DNA from: Sanguinoderma infundibulare | Taxonomy: Eukaryota; Basidiomycota; Agaricomycetes; Polyporales; Polyporaceae | NCBI GenBank assembly: GCA_032821775.1 | Contig: JAVLRN010000006.1 | Span: 1,302,001 to 1,366,000 of the forward strand | Length of the DNA: 64,000 nucleotides | Direction: 5' to 3' | Shown: in pieces, positions 1 to 12,179 of the stretch | How the letters are laid out: each line of letters starts with the position of its first letter | Position numbering within the stretch: position 1 is the first letter of the stretch | Made by a program: the position numbers and the translations under genes | The notes under the pieces: model-generated | The model's input: only the letters and a program-made list of their open reading frames with translations | Told to the model about the DNA's origin: nothing | Databases searched by the model: none

Positions 1-252
1 CGGGAGGATGATGTGGTCGCAGCTGCTGAACTTTCGTTGTCCCCGTGCAGTGGCCTGGACATCCATGAGGTATTCTCGCGCGGCCAAAACCCACAACATT
101 GGCACATAGGGAAGCGTGGATTGGGCACCACGGCGGACGGGTCTGAGGTGGACGGGGAGGTTTACGTGGAGGTCGGGCGGAAAGAGACGACGTTGACGGA
201 CGTGGACAACGAGCTTGCAGGAGTTGTGAGACGGTTTGTCGACGCGTTGTGA
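1..252 (+). CDS. 3' end of an unrecognised gene (partial)
   Basis: A frame is open from the left edge (codon 1 at base 1) to a TGA at 250-252, giving the last 83 residues of a protein. Third positions are mostly G or C and the tail is rich in Asp, Glu, Val and Arg, as in the coding exons elsewhere in the window. I do not recognise the family. No splice acceptor is needed to keep the frame open, so the whole piece could be one terminal exon. It could also be a chance open frame, because GC-rich DNA has few stops. Confidence 0.45.
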   Translation, partial: REDDVVAAAELSLSPCSGLDIHEVFSRGQNPQHWHIGKRGLGTTADGSEVDGEVYVEVGRKETTLTDVDNELAGVVRRFVDAL

Positions 253-1199
253 CCGGGTTGTTGCTAGCTTTGTGACCGTTTCAATAGGGCTACTGCAAGT
301 CTACCAGGCACGTTTGACGTCCAACGTTCTTTGCATACTCCTCAAATACAATGCTGAGCGCTCGAGAATCACAGCCCATCTCATTCATCGCTTGTGAAAA
401 CGCTCTTATCCTACGATAATTCATTTTGACCCCAATGTTCCTTAGTACAGCCCCTCATTCCGGATTCTTTTTCCTTGCGTGGTCCTCTTCAGAACCGACC
501 CGGATCGTGGCAGCAGCGTACTCCCTTTAAGGCAAATGAATACTTGGTGAACACGCTTCCTTAACACGTCTCGCCATCGAAGCCAGCAAGTTCAACGAGA
601 ACAAGGAGGAATTCATCGCCAACTAAGTGTGACAAGAGACGGAAACGATTCTGGGATTCAGACAAATGGGGTGCGTCGCTTACTTTGCATCGGTGTCAAC
701 CGACGACACACTCCTCATGGTAGTTGAAGTAACGCTTAGTAACCCCTGGCCTGCAACAGTGAACACGACTTGACGTTGGTGTGCTCCCTTGATTCTTGGG
801 AGAAGGCGAAGAGAAGTAGTGCGTGCCTGGGCTGGTGCGTGCCTCACCCTTACGCGGGCAGACCGTCCTCCTCGGGATTTTACATTTGCGGTGCCTCGAA
901 GGTCAAGTACGCTGTGGGTGGGATGACCATGGACGACCGTCTGATTAATACCCTCGTCAATTTTATTCTCACTTACAAGAACTGCGTTGTTGTCCACGTA
1001 AACGTTTAAACTGGCAAGAAGAGAGGCATGCCATGTTGCTGAGCAATCTGAGCATCGAATGCGGGGCATAGAAGGTGCCAGCGCCTTTTGTACGAAACGA
1101 TGAGCGTCCGATGGGCGTCTTTAATTACGCGGGCATGTTGGGTGGCTTTGGGGAGTTTTGTCTTTGCATCCCACTTCTCCTACCACAACCACCAATGCT
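253..1199. other. Intergenic, no gene seen
   Basis: Open frames near 680-1069 on both strands overlap each other and show no family resemblance. The stretch should hold the terminator of the left-edge gene and the promoter of the ubiquitin protease gene. I see no clear TATA box or repeat. Confidence 0.6.
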
Positions 1200-4100
1200 A
1201 TGCTGACGCCGCCGTCGCCATCGAGCTCTCCCTCATTAACCCCGTACGATTCGACAAACAGTCGCAAGAGACAACGCTCGTTATCTATGGAATCAGAGGC
1301 TTCGACTTCTTCGCCAAAACGCGCGGCCTCCCAAGATCCCCAAGCCCTCCAATCCAATGACATGCTTTCCGCACAACCCTCTCTCCCCGACAGGACCCCC
1401 GACGATGACATCGACGCGTACATGGCGGAGCAAGGCGAGGACAGTGGCGTAGCGCTCCAGCAAGTCTCGTCCTCCAGTTCCCGCTGGCCATCCGCCCGGA
1501 AGCTGCAGCACGTGGAGGACGCGCTCAAACGAACAATGATCAAGGGCGAGACGTGGTATATCGTGTCCAGGAGGTGGTATTGGCGATGGAAGAAGGCGAT
1601 GACGGGCGAGGAGGACAAGGAGGGCCGCCAAGACGAGAAGGACCTCGGCCCACCGGACAACAGTACCCTGTGCAATCAAAATGGAGAAATAACCGGCCGG
1701 CTGCTCGAGGACATCGATTGCAAGTTCATCCCAGAGGACATTTGGCGGTTATTTGAGGAATGGTACGTTCATCACCCTATCTGAATGTCCGTTTGATGGC
1801 CGACGGAACCGCAAACATTCATGGTGGTAGTGTGCCACCAGTCCGTCGACCCGCAGCCACGGTGCTTGCATCTTGCGTGCCTAAATGTCGTGTTTCGGTC
1901 CACACTTTGCCAAGTCGTGTTAGGCACGGAGAATGCGTGTTCTGTGTCTGGTGATCCGTTTTCAAGCCACTGTTCTGTCCGGGCTTGTTTTGGATTAACT
2001 GGATGCTGCATATATGCTAAAGTATGCTCAAGCTCATCACTGCTCTTTTCCACAGGTATGGGCCCGCTAGGTTCCCGCTCCCGCGGAAGACCATCGTGCG
2101 CGGATTCGGAGTCATGATGGAAGTTAAGCTGGAGCTCTTTCCCTCCAAGTTCTCTGTCCACCTTTTAAGTCCTTCAAGCATTCCTGGTCAGTCGATGACA
2201 CCGAAGCAAGTGACAGTGTCGTCAACAGACAAAGTCACGGACGCACGCAGGGCCTTCGCGGAAGCCGTCTCTCCCCAGAAAGCCAACACGGACCAGTATC
2301 GTGTATGGCGTATCCCTTCGCAAGCGGCTTCGACAGAGCTACTGTTTCCTGCGGAAACGCTGCGGACTTGCGGTGCAGTACAGCTGGGTCCTGCAGAGGC
2401 TACGGTGGAGGAGGAGTTCGTTGATTCGGGCGAGGCTTTCGTAGTGGAGTTTATGAACAGAGATCAATGGATCGTCGACGCCTCCGAGTTCGCCACCCAG
2501 CCAAACGGCATAGCGACTCAGCCCTCTCCTCCACCGCCTCCACCTACCCAACCGGCGCCCCTGTTCAGCTCCGGGACGGACTTCTTCAGCCAGCTGCAGC
2601 AGCAGAAGAGCCCTACTAGCGCCAGTACTACAGCGGTGTCTCCGTTCAAGCCGAATGCCGTCATTTCAGTCAACAAGCCCAGTGCTTCCACGCGCCCTAA
2701 ACTTCAACAAGATCCCGGCACGTTGGGCCTTGGTAACATGTCAGTGTTCATGAGCATCCCCGAAACAATACACTGACGTTATCAAAGGGGCAACACCTGC
2801 TTCATGAATTCCGCGCTCCAGTGTCTTGTACACACCCCGGAGCTCATGGATTACTTCCTGACGGGCGTGTTCCAAGAAGAGCTGAACCCGGATAACCCGC
2901 TCGGTATGCATGGAGCGATTGCACAGGCGTTCGGCGCGCTTCTGTCGCGTATATGGGACGACGAGCCTACGATGTCCTCATACACGCCGCGTGAGTTCAA
3001 GCAGACGCTGCAACGCTTCGCGCCCCAATTCAGTGGGTATCAGCAGCATGACTCCCAGGAGCTTGTCGCTTTCTTGCTGGACGGACTCCATGAGGATCTC
3101 AACCGGGTGCTCAAGAAGCCGTACGTGGAGAAACCGGATTGGGAGGGCGGCGGAGACAAGGAGCTTGTCGAGCTCGCCAATGTGTCCTGGGAAGGATACA
3201 TGAAGCGTAACGACAGTGTCGTCGTCGATTTGTTCCAGGGCCAGTACCAGAGTACATTAGTCTGCCCTGAATGCAGCAAGGTACGTGTACTACGTGATTA
3301 TCCCCGTGAATGGGTCGTGCTGAATGTATATCACAGGTGTCGATTACGTTCGATCCCTTCATGTACCTCACCCTACCTCTCCCTGTCCAGAAGAAGTGGC
3401 AGCACGAGATTCTTTACGTTCCCTGGGATGTGGAGACTCCGCACGTTAGGGTACGGCACCTGGTTTGTTCGCCCATGTTTGTCTTGTTGACGGGTTGATT
3501 AGGTACCGATCGAGATCAACCGCGACGCGTCGTTTAAGGAGGTTCGCCAACTGCTGGGAAGATGGATGAACTCCAACCCTGATAACGTACGATTGTATTC
3601 ACGCCATTATATTGGCTTGCTCCCTGACCAACTTCAACTGCCAGTTGCTCACGCTTGAAATATTCAACAACCGATTCTACAAGAACCTTGATGACACCGT
3701 TATGTGTGAAGATATGACCGACCAAGACGTGATCGTTTGCTTCGAGCTTCCCTGCAACTCTCAGCAAAGCAGAGGGTATAAACCGCAGCCCGACGATCCA
3801 TTCCTTGTACCGGTTTTCGCGAGCGAAACTTCTCCTTCTCGGGCTGCCTACGGTCGCGGCTCCTCGCTATTCGGCTACCCCTTCGTTGCAGTCATCACTC
3901 AAGATCAGGCGAAGGACCCAGAGGCAATGTACAACGCCATCGCGGACCGATTGCAGCGCTGGACGGCGCAAGCGCGTGACCTCTTCACTTGGGAAGCTGG
4001 GAGTCGGTCCGATGACATGGAGCCGGTCCACATCCCCATCTCTGGTGCACTTGTCCGTGACTCCGTAACTGAGATCAAGCCAAATGGCGATATCGTCACT

Positions 4101-5686
4101 GTCGAGGAGCCCATCCTTGAAGAGGGTGACATCACCGACGAGAAGTCGACCATCGTTCGGGACGCTGACGAAGACGAGGACATGGACCTCACTTCTGGTG
4201 TTCCGCGCAAGCTCGGTTTCAAGCGCGACCTCTTCCAGATCCGCGTCCAAAAGTGCACTCAGCCTTACGGAGTGGGCAGCAACGGCTTCAGTCCCCACGG
4301 CGGTCGCTTCGACACTTGGGAGGCACGCGCTGCCGGTGCTAAGGACGGTGTGCTCCTTCGCCCGTTGGACGCGTTCTATCTCGAGTTCGACAATCCGGTT
4401 AAGGCGTACTACTTCGGCGAGGAGAAAAACCGTTGGGAGTACGCGCTCTGGGACAGGTTCGACGAGTTTGTACACCCGGAACTCGAGGCATCGCGCAAGG
4501 CGGCATTGGCGCAGAAGCGGAAGGGGATCACCCTGCAGGACTGCTTGGACGAGTTCACGAAGGAGGAAAAGCTCGGGGAGGACGACCTGTGGTACTGTCC
4601 GCGCTGTAAGAAGCACCAGCAGGCGACAAAACGGTTCGATCTGTGGAAGGTGCCGGACGTACTCGTCGTTCATCTGAAGCGCTTCAGCAATAGCCGCATG
4701 CTTAGAGACAAGATCGATACGTTTGTCGACTTCCCACTCGAAGGTCTGGACCTGACTTCGATGGTCGGCGAGCGGTGTGTCGGGAAGCGGTTAGAGGCGG
4801 AGGGGTTAGACGTGGAGTCGTTGGGCCTGAACGACCTAGAGGAGCCAGTGGTCTATGACCTGTTTGCTGTTGACGAGCATCTCGGTGGTCTTGGTGGTGG
4901 CCACTACCGTGCGTACGCGCTCAACCACGTCACCGGCAAATGGTACCACTTCGACGATTCGTATGTTACGCAGGCCAGGGCAGAGCAGGCGGTGGTAAGT
5001 GCACGTTCGCTATCGTGGTGCTAAATACGCGAATTTAATCACGTCCTCAGAACTCGAATGCATACCTCCTCTTCTACCGCCGACGCACTTCTCGTCCGAT
5101 CGGCGGCAAGAGCCACGAGAAGGTCGAGGCTGCCCGTGCACAACCTCAGGCTCACGTCGATCTTATTTCAGGCCAAGACGTGCAGCTGCCTACTCCCCCG
5201 AGTGATGGCTCCGTATCCCGAGGAGACCCTTCTGTGGGTAGCATTCCTGCGACCGTGATGGACTGGCCTACACCGAACTCAATGGCTCCTTCATCGCCCA
5301 GCTCGCCACCGCCTCCGCTTGAAGGTCTTCCGCCGTCTTTCGACGAAGCTCTATACGACCCGGTCGTGCAGCCGACATCTCTGGAGGAGATCCGGTTCTC
5401 GTCATCGCAGCTGGAGTTCCCTGACCCGTCGGGATCGCCATCGTCGATTGATGCCGAGCCGGACCTGGAGGACAATGATGACAACCCGTTCTACCAGTCC
5501 AGTTTCGATGACTCTTTCCCAGATTACTCGGAGGACTCAATTGGCTCGGTCCGGCTGCGCAAGGCGAAGTTCCCGGGGGTGGATGACGACGATGATGACG
5601 GGATGGACGACGTGACGGACGTTATGATGACCCCTGCGGAGTCTGAGCTGGACGAGAACGAGACCGAGAGCGCTTCATCTCGTTGA
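1200..5686 (+). CDS. UBP12: Ubiquitin carboxyl-terminal hydrolase with DUSP domain (USP4/15, Ubp12-like)
   Basis: Cysteine protease that removes ubiquitin from proteins. Seven exons are inferred: 1200-1762, 2056-2739, 2788-3280, 3337-3450, 3503-3586, 3645-4994 and 5051-5686, together 1,307 codons. A DUSP domain lies at about residues 105-215, including the stretch around [12 protein letters not shown]. The Cys box ([13 protein letters not shown]) puts the catalytic Cys near residue 420. The His box ([10 protein letters not shown]) puts the catalytic His near residue 1066, followed by the WYHFDDS stretch. A zinc-finger CPEC/CPRC pair and a long insert lie between the boxes, as in USP4/15/Ubp12. 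The acidic, Ser/Pro-rich tail after about residue 1100 looks disordered. ATG 1200 is the first in-frame ATG after a stop at 1122. The N-terminus has a basic RKRQR patch that could be a nuclear signal. Ubp12 is the closest named yeast relative I know. Confidence 0.93.
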
Positions 5687-6167
5687 ATGTTCATGCACAT
5701 GACGAGGGGACGGTGGCAAAAGATGCAGAGGACGGACGGGCCGGGGTCGGCTGCGAATTCGTTGGAGTGACGGACTGGGTTGTACGGTCGTGGCTGTAGA
5801 TCAGTAGTTAGCTAGAGTCAGCTAATGCGTATGTCGTAGAGCACCGCATAGTGTAATTTCGTTCGCAATCACATCGAGATAGTTGGAATAGAGTGTCGAC
5901 GTTATGGCCAGGACACATTCCGCAGGACAAACAAGCGGCTCTTTTTCAACCTTGTTGTCCGGCCCGCGAGAGGGTCGCACAGGAATGACGATGCGCACTA
6001 AAATCGCATCGATCTATCAGGTACTGGTCATCGGAACCACTTCCAAGGCTCGCGGAACGCGCACCCGCGCAGAGAGGGGCCCAGCCTCTCCAAACATATA
6101 AGCCACCGTTCTCGCCCTCGGAGGGGATTGCCCTCCTCGATAAGAGACCCGTCCCCTTCCCCAAGCT
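5687..6167. other. Intergenic with the dihydroxyacetone kinase promoter
   Basis: Contains the 3' flank of the ubiquitin protease gene and a TATA-like box close to the kinase start. I see no further gene. The open frame at 5904-6101 has no family resemblance. Confidence 0.6.
6094..6104 (+). promoter_or_regulatory. TATA-like box of the dihydroxyacetone kinase gene
   Basis: The sequence ACATATAAGCC lies about 65-75 bases before the ATG at 6168, a plausible core promoter position for a fungal gene. It is a motif match only. Confidence 0.4.
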
Positions 6168-8629
6168 ATGTCTGCTCAGTGTGAGTATTCTGGAAAGCTG
6201 TTACCCTCATGGATGTGGCGAATTGATCACTTTTGCAGCAAAGCACTTCCTGAATAGCCCGGAGACCCTCGTTGTAGACTCCCTTCAGGGGCTCTGCACT
6301 CTCAATCCTCAGCTTGGCCTCGATAAGGAAAACAAAGGTGCGGCATTCGTTCTTGGCCCTGGGCACGATAACTGCAGGTCTCATGCTTTCGAACTCAAGT
6401 CGTCTACGTTGCCAACCAGGATCGCTCGAAGGTCGCGCTCATCTGCGGAGGCGGATCGGGACATGAACCGTCGCACGCGGGGTTCGTAGGTGCGTGCACG
6501 AGTGCGTACCGTGTGACGTAGGAAACTGAGCTTTCCAAAGGCGATGGCATCCTGACCGGTAAGCGGCGAAATCGTGTGGGCACTGTCGTCTCTTTGACAT
6601 GCTGCTTCCGTCCTAGCTGCCGTTTGCGGTAGCATCTTCGCCTCCCCCAACCCTGCCCAGGTCCGGCGTGGTATAGATCTCACTGAGAACGAGAAGGGGT
6701 GCGTCGCCTCCATCCCATGATATCTATCTTTACTGAGGCTGGTTCAGTACCGTCATCATCGTGAAGTGAGTTCGATATCGCCGACGCGTGCATTGAACGC
6801 CAATTCCTGACAGTCCAAGCGCAGGAACTACACGGGCGATATCTTGAACTTCGGCCTCGCGAGGGAGCAGTACGCCGCTCAGCACCCCGAGAAAGCGGAT
6901 AAGGTGAAATTCGTCATTGTGGCCGATGATGTCGCCGTGGGTAAGACCCAGGGAAAGATCGTGGGCCGCAGGTACGTGGTGCAATCTACGGTGTATATGT
7001 TCATTCCTCATCCATCGCAGAGGTCTCGCTGGAACATGTGTCGTCTACAAGGTCGCGGGTGCTTTGGCCAAACGGGGAGCCAGCCTCAATGAGGTCTTCA
7101 ATACCGCACAGTGGGTCTCTTCGCGCGTAGGCACCATCGGCGTCGGCTTGGAACACTGTCATGTCCCTGGGACAGCTGCGGCCGAGTCTCACCTTGGTCC
7201 AGGAGAGATTGAGATTGGTATGGGCATTCACAACGAGCCTGGGCACCGCAGGCTATCTCCCGTCCCCCCACTTAACCAGCTCCTGCCGCAACTCGTCGAG
7301 TTCCTTACTTCCACCACCGATGCGGACCGTTCATTCCTTCCATTCAAGAACGATGGAAGCGACCGCGTTGTGCTTCTGGTCAACAACCTCGGTGGTGTCA
7401 GTGAACTTGAGCTCGCGAACGTCGCGGGCGAGGCTCGCAAGGCACTCGTGGCCAAGGGCGTAAAAGTCGAGCGGCTGGTGTCCGGAACGTTCATGGTATG
7501 TTCACTCCATCTCGGACGACGACAAAGGAGTGTGTTTAATTTGCCCCTTAGACGAGTTTGAACATGCCCGGTTTTTCCATCACAACACTCCTCCTCCCCT
7601 CGGCCTCGGAGACCGGCAAGGACGTTCCCGAGAGCTCCTTGCTCCTGTCCCTCCTTGATGAGCCTGCCAACGTTCCTGGCTGGAAGTGGTCATCGGCCGT
7701 TGTTCCCCCTGAAAGTGACCAGATCCCCTCCGGCACGAAGAAGCAGGAGGCTGTGGCCGCCGGAGGAGACATGGTCAGTCTCCGCGCCCAAGATCCGAAC
7801 GCATTCGACGCCGCCGTCGAGCGCGCCTGCAAGGCTTTGGGGGATGCGGAGCCGGAGATCACGCGCTATGACAACATTGCGGGCGACGGCGATTGTGGGT
7901 TGACACTCAAGGCAGGCGCGGCCGGTACGTGTTTGATGCATATGATTCCTCCCATTTGCGTGCTCGAACGAGCGTGGGCGCAACGGCGCCGACTGGCCGA
8001 TAGCCTTCTGGCAGTAGCCTTCGTGGCGGTTGGCTTCGGATGGGAGACTCGGGGCTGACTGTGACGTCGTAGCTGTGCTCAAGGACCTGAAGGAGGGGCG
8101 GATCACCGGACAGGACGTCCCGAAGTCAGTGATCGCGGTCTCGAAGGTCGCGGAAGAGCAGATGGGCGGGACGAGCGGGGCGCTGTACTCGTGCGTAGTA
8201 GTTTCTTTCGCATTTCCGTATCCTCTCATCGTAGTCAACGTCCGCGTTTATACCGGCAGGATCTTCTTCTCGGCTCTCGCGCAGGGCCTGCAGGCGCACC
8301 ACGCCGGCTCGCAGACCCTCACTCCGGCGATCTGGTCCGCGGCGCTCTCGTCTGCGCTCGAGAAACTGTACACGTACACCCGGGCCCGGCCACCGTCGCG
8401 CACGCTTGTCGACCCGCTCGCTGCGTTCATCGAGGCCCTCGCGAGCACTCAAGGTGCTGACTCTGCTAAGGCAGTCGTGGCTGCAGCGGATGCCGCGGTC
8501 AAGACGCGCGATCTGGAGGCGAAGGCTGGGCGGAGCGCGTACGTGGAGGGCAACAGGTTGAGGGAGGAGCGTGTTCCGGACCCGGGGGCGTGGGGGGTCA
8601 AGGTCATAGTCGAAAACCTGCTTCAGTGA
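6168..8629 (+). CDS. DAK1: Dihydroxyacetone kinase (DhaK-DhaL fusion type)
   Basis: Phosphorylates dihydroxyacetone with ATP, feeding glycerol carbon into glycolysis and removing toxic dihydroxyacetone; cytosolic in other fungi. Eleven exons fit: 6168-6180, 6239-6337, 6400-6489, 6541-6558, 6617-6698, 6748-6765, 6825-6971, 7021-7495, 7552-7924, 8073-8190 and 8260-8629, giving 600 residues, a normal family length. The DhaK half carries GGGSGHEPSHAGF and the IHNEPG segment, which in the family holds the His that binds the substrate. The DhaL half carries the Mg-ATP motif GDGDCGLT near residue 426 and EEQMGGTSGALYS. Two exons are only 18 nt long (6541-6558 and 6748-6765). Both restore conserved residues: G-D-G-I-L-T and T-V-I-I-V-K. 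The first exon is 13 nt. Confidence 0.95.
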
Positions 8630-9517
8630 GCGAAGGGCTTGTTTGGGTATGTGTCGATGATGGAAATCTGGCGTCCCGTGTATGATAACAGACTTCGGTT
8701 GGTCTACTTTCGTATGTCTTCTGAACACGAGTTGGATTGTGTTGAGAACCAATCGCTTGAATGCGTGTGTTTCAGGTTTCGTAGCTGGGTCGCACGGAAA
8801 AGTTGGGGGAAAATCGACGTCGTATCGCGACCGAGCATTTTCAGTGGACTCAGGTCATAGGGTAAAGTAGTCGGGTTTTAAGTTTATGGAACCACGGTCG
8901 AGCATACGGTTGTCAAGCCTTACGGAAGTGGTTCTGCGGACTTCGGCAGCGACTGTGCCTGGGTAGAAACGGTGACTGCGTAAACTATTGCGACCACATT
9001 CTTCGAATGTAAAGGCGAGACCTCCCGGACGTAGGACTAATTCAATTTGCCGCAGATGGGGAGGTTCCAAGGGGTTCCACTGACCTGGCAGGGACGAAGA
9101 AGCGCACATTACAGTGATCGGGCTATGTTGGACGGTGGCTGGGGCGTGCATTCCTCGCGAGCTCTGCGCCATAGGAGTATGTACTAGTATTAAAAGCCAG
9201 CGGTAAGAATGGGAAGAGAGGGTCAGGTGGGACGATGGTCAGGGCGCGCGAGGCATTCAATTTCTTTTGAATCTGATTTCTGACTGTGGCATACGGCGCC
9301 TGTGGTCACGGGATGGGGCCCGGCAATGGCCGAGAGGCGTCTGTTTGGGGAGTTGGCTGAGGGCGGTTTCAACTTGACCCACCGTCGACCTCGCAAGCCA
9401 CGACCGTCTTCGCGTCGCGTCCCTTGCCTGTCCCCGCCGCCTCCTCCGTCCGCGTCGCTCCAAGTGCCGACGCGTCCCGCCACATTCTATTTCTCCATTC
9501 CTCCACCCCACCTTACC
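8630..9517. other. Intergenic, no gene seen
   Basis: Holds the 3' flank of the kinase gene and the upstream region of the casein kinase gene. A pyrimidine-rich leader precedes the ATG at 9518. Open frames on both strands overlap and look like chance. Confidence 0.6.
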
Positions 9518-11061
9518 ATGGACCCCTACACTTTCGGAGGCAAGTATAGGCTCGAGGAGGAGATCGCCATTGGTGGTTGCGGTCAGTCCTGCTCTTTTTT
9601 CTCTGTGCATTCACTCTTGCACGCCCTGACGTGTCGTTCTATGTAGGCACTGTCTTCCAAGGCGTCCACACCGTCGCTGGCAAGGAAGTCGCCATCAAGC
9701 TCGAGCCCGCCATTGCCAAGTCTTCACCGCTTAAGCAGGAGAGTAAGATCTACAAGACTCTCATGGGTGGCCCTGGCGTTCCATGGATCAACTGGTCCGG
9801 CAAACAGGGCGACTACAACGTCATGGTCATCGACCTCCTCGGCCCCTCGCTCGAAGACCTCTTCCGCATGTGCAACAGGCACTTTTCCCTCAAGACGATT
9901 CTCATGCTTGCCGACCAACTCGTAAGTCCAGTAGTTTCTCTCTCCCTAAGCTTTGTGCGGCCCAAGTGCCACTTGCCCGCCCTGGCAGTACGTGTCGGGC
10001 CAGCCAGAGGCGGGAGTCTGTCGGGCATGAACCGAGCGACTCTCGCTCTCGAGCCGTCGGCCACCGGAACAGCGCCTATGACGCACCATTTGACCCGATT
10101 CGGCGATCGGCGCCCACCCAATGGGCGTGCATGTCCCCTGGTCGCCCGAGGCTGCTGCGACCCGTCTGTGCTCATCAGTCCTCGGTCCTCCACGCCGCGT
10201 CGACCATGCGTGTTTTCATCTCACCTCGACGCCATTCGTTGCGATCGGCGTCCATTCTCATGCTCCTCTCCTCACCCTCATCATCCACATCCGTCTTCTC
10301 TGCCACCTCTCGCTCCTTCCTTGTCATGCTAACCCCCTCCACGCTAGATTACGCGCATCGAGTACATCCACTCCCGCGACTTTGTTCACCGCGACATCAA
10401 GCCTGCGAACTTTGTCGTACCAAAGCGTTCAGAATCCGGTCGATCAGACTATGTCGTCAATGTGATCGACTTCGGCCTTGCCAAAAAGTTCCGCGATCCC
10501 CGTACAGGCGCCCACATCCCCTATCACCAGGATGACCACCATGGCGTCGGCACTTGTCTCTTTGCCGCAATAAACACACATCTTGGCGTCGAGTGTTCCC
10601 GACGCGACGATCTCGAAGGTCTCGCCTACATGCTCATCTACTTCCTTCGCGGCACCCTCCCCTGGAGGAGGATCAAGGGCTCCACCGTCAGTGAAACTTG
10701 GGACCTCATCCGCGACAAGAAGCTCGAGACAGAAGCCGTTCTTACCGTCGGTCTCCCTCCCGAATTCGACATCTTCTACAAGTACGTTCGTGGTCTCGAC
10801 TTCGACGACCTTCCCGACTACGAAGGCCTCCGCTCCCTCTTCCAAGCTCTCGCAGAGCGCCAGGAAATCGAGTACGATGGCGTCTTCGATTGGTGTGTTC
10901 CCCGTCCCGCAGCCGACAGCAGCCGTGGGCCACCAGAGGAGCCCAGGAAGCGTCAGCGTGTTTGTCGCACTTGTGCCGCCTGCGCCGCTGCTGCTGAGCG
11001 TGCTGCTACCGGCCCAACCCAGGCTGGTCGTGCGGCCGCGCAGAGGAAGCCCAGTGCGTAG
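9518..11061 (+). CDS. Casein kinase 1 family Ser/Thr kinase, divergent
   Basis: Three exons (9518-9581, 9647-9921, 10348-11061) give 350 residues. The order is CK1-like: VAIK near residue 38, HRDIKPANF as catalytic loop, [11 protein letters not shown], then INTHLG and a [13 protein letters not shown] stretch close to the CK1 signature. The rest differs from typical CK1. The glycine loop reads IGGCGTV rather than a G-x-G-x-x-G with Ser/Phe. The catalytic loop has Ala where CK1 normally has Asp after KP. The activation segment reads GTCLFAAIN instead of GTARYASIN. The tail is short, basic and Ala/Arg-rich with CRTCAACAA. The kinase core residues Lys, Asp and DFG are present, so it may be active. 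The intron between exons 2 and 3 is 426 nt, the longest in the window. I infer a diverged extra CK1 copy rather than the main HRR25/YCK gene. Confidence 0.85.
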
Positions 11062-12179
11062 GAGTGGCGCCGGTGTGGGTAGGGGTGTGTGTTTGTGGCT
11101 TCTACGAAGCCAAGATGTAAGTTCCGTCCCGTCATGCCCTTTCATTAACCAGCGTCTGACTTCTGTTGGTAACCAGCAGGCTTGTATGCCATGTTTAACG
11201 CCCGGGCCAGCAAGGGAGTGGAGCCGTCTCGCATGTGTATATCATCTCCCACTCGGACCGGAATGAGCGGGATGCCACCACTTCTCTCGACTTACTTTTT
11301 GAAGACAACATGCGGATATGGGGTTTGACTTGCCCTCTGGCCACGACTGTGGCTCAGACTTGATCGCATACCGTCCTGGTATGCGGTCTTGTTGCGGGTG
11401 GGTCGGTGCGGCGACCGTGTATATATTTTGCCCCAAAGGTGTGCCAGCTATAGCGATTTTCTCTGAGAGGCATGCATACTAACACTGTTATCGTAGGTCC
11501 AGCCCACCAAGTCCCCTATCCCCTGCCCCGCGGCGAATCTGATGTTTGCGCTCTCCGAGAGAGCGACGTGGTCGTTGACTGTTGTGCCACTAAGTTACGA
11601 TTATTGTATGTTTATTATCCTATTGCCATACCTCCCTATTCGTCCGGCCCGACCTATCTCAGCCTATTGTACCTCCTCCGTACACCCACACTCCTACGAT
11701 CGAGATCATTAGCGCAGCCCTACACACGCCATCCAAGTGCAGTATGCCCTCGCACCCATCGCGTAGCTATTATGCCAGACGGATATGACTCCCTCCTCGA
11801 TTCCCATTCCCCCCCAACATGTCGGTGCTCGAAGTATGGTATTCTATGCATATGCGTCTATGGCCCTCCCCCACATCCCCATGCTCGTTTGGACTACGAG
11901 CAGATTCTGCGTCAGTTGATGTATATAATGCAGCAGTGTTTCGCCCCAAGGCGTCAAATCGCTCGTTCTGTGTGACGGTGAGCGCTTCGGGTCGAGGAGC
12001 GTACTTGTTTCCGTCCATAAGCTACCTATCGACGTGCGTGGACCTCAACTGCTGCTGGTGTTGGCCTCCTCAGAGGACGTGATTCTGGATTAATATAGGT
12101 ACTCGAAACTTCCCGGCGCGAACCATTCAGACGACGCTCACTCACGGCTCGTAGCCACCCACCACCAAACATCAACTCA
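11062..12179. other. Intergenic, no gene seen
   Basis: About 1.1 kb between two plus-strand genes. Open frames at 11472-11975 and 11819-12082 have no family resemblance and no consistent splice structure. Confidence 0.55.

Noticed and set aside
680..1069. Minus-strand 129-codon open frame
   Set aside because: It overlaps an equally open plus-strand frame, has no family resemblance and no splice support; GC-rich DNA gives such frames by chance.
11472..11975. 167-codon plus-strand frame between casein kinase and EAF3
   Set aside because: No known family, no start context and overlap with other open frames.
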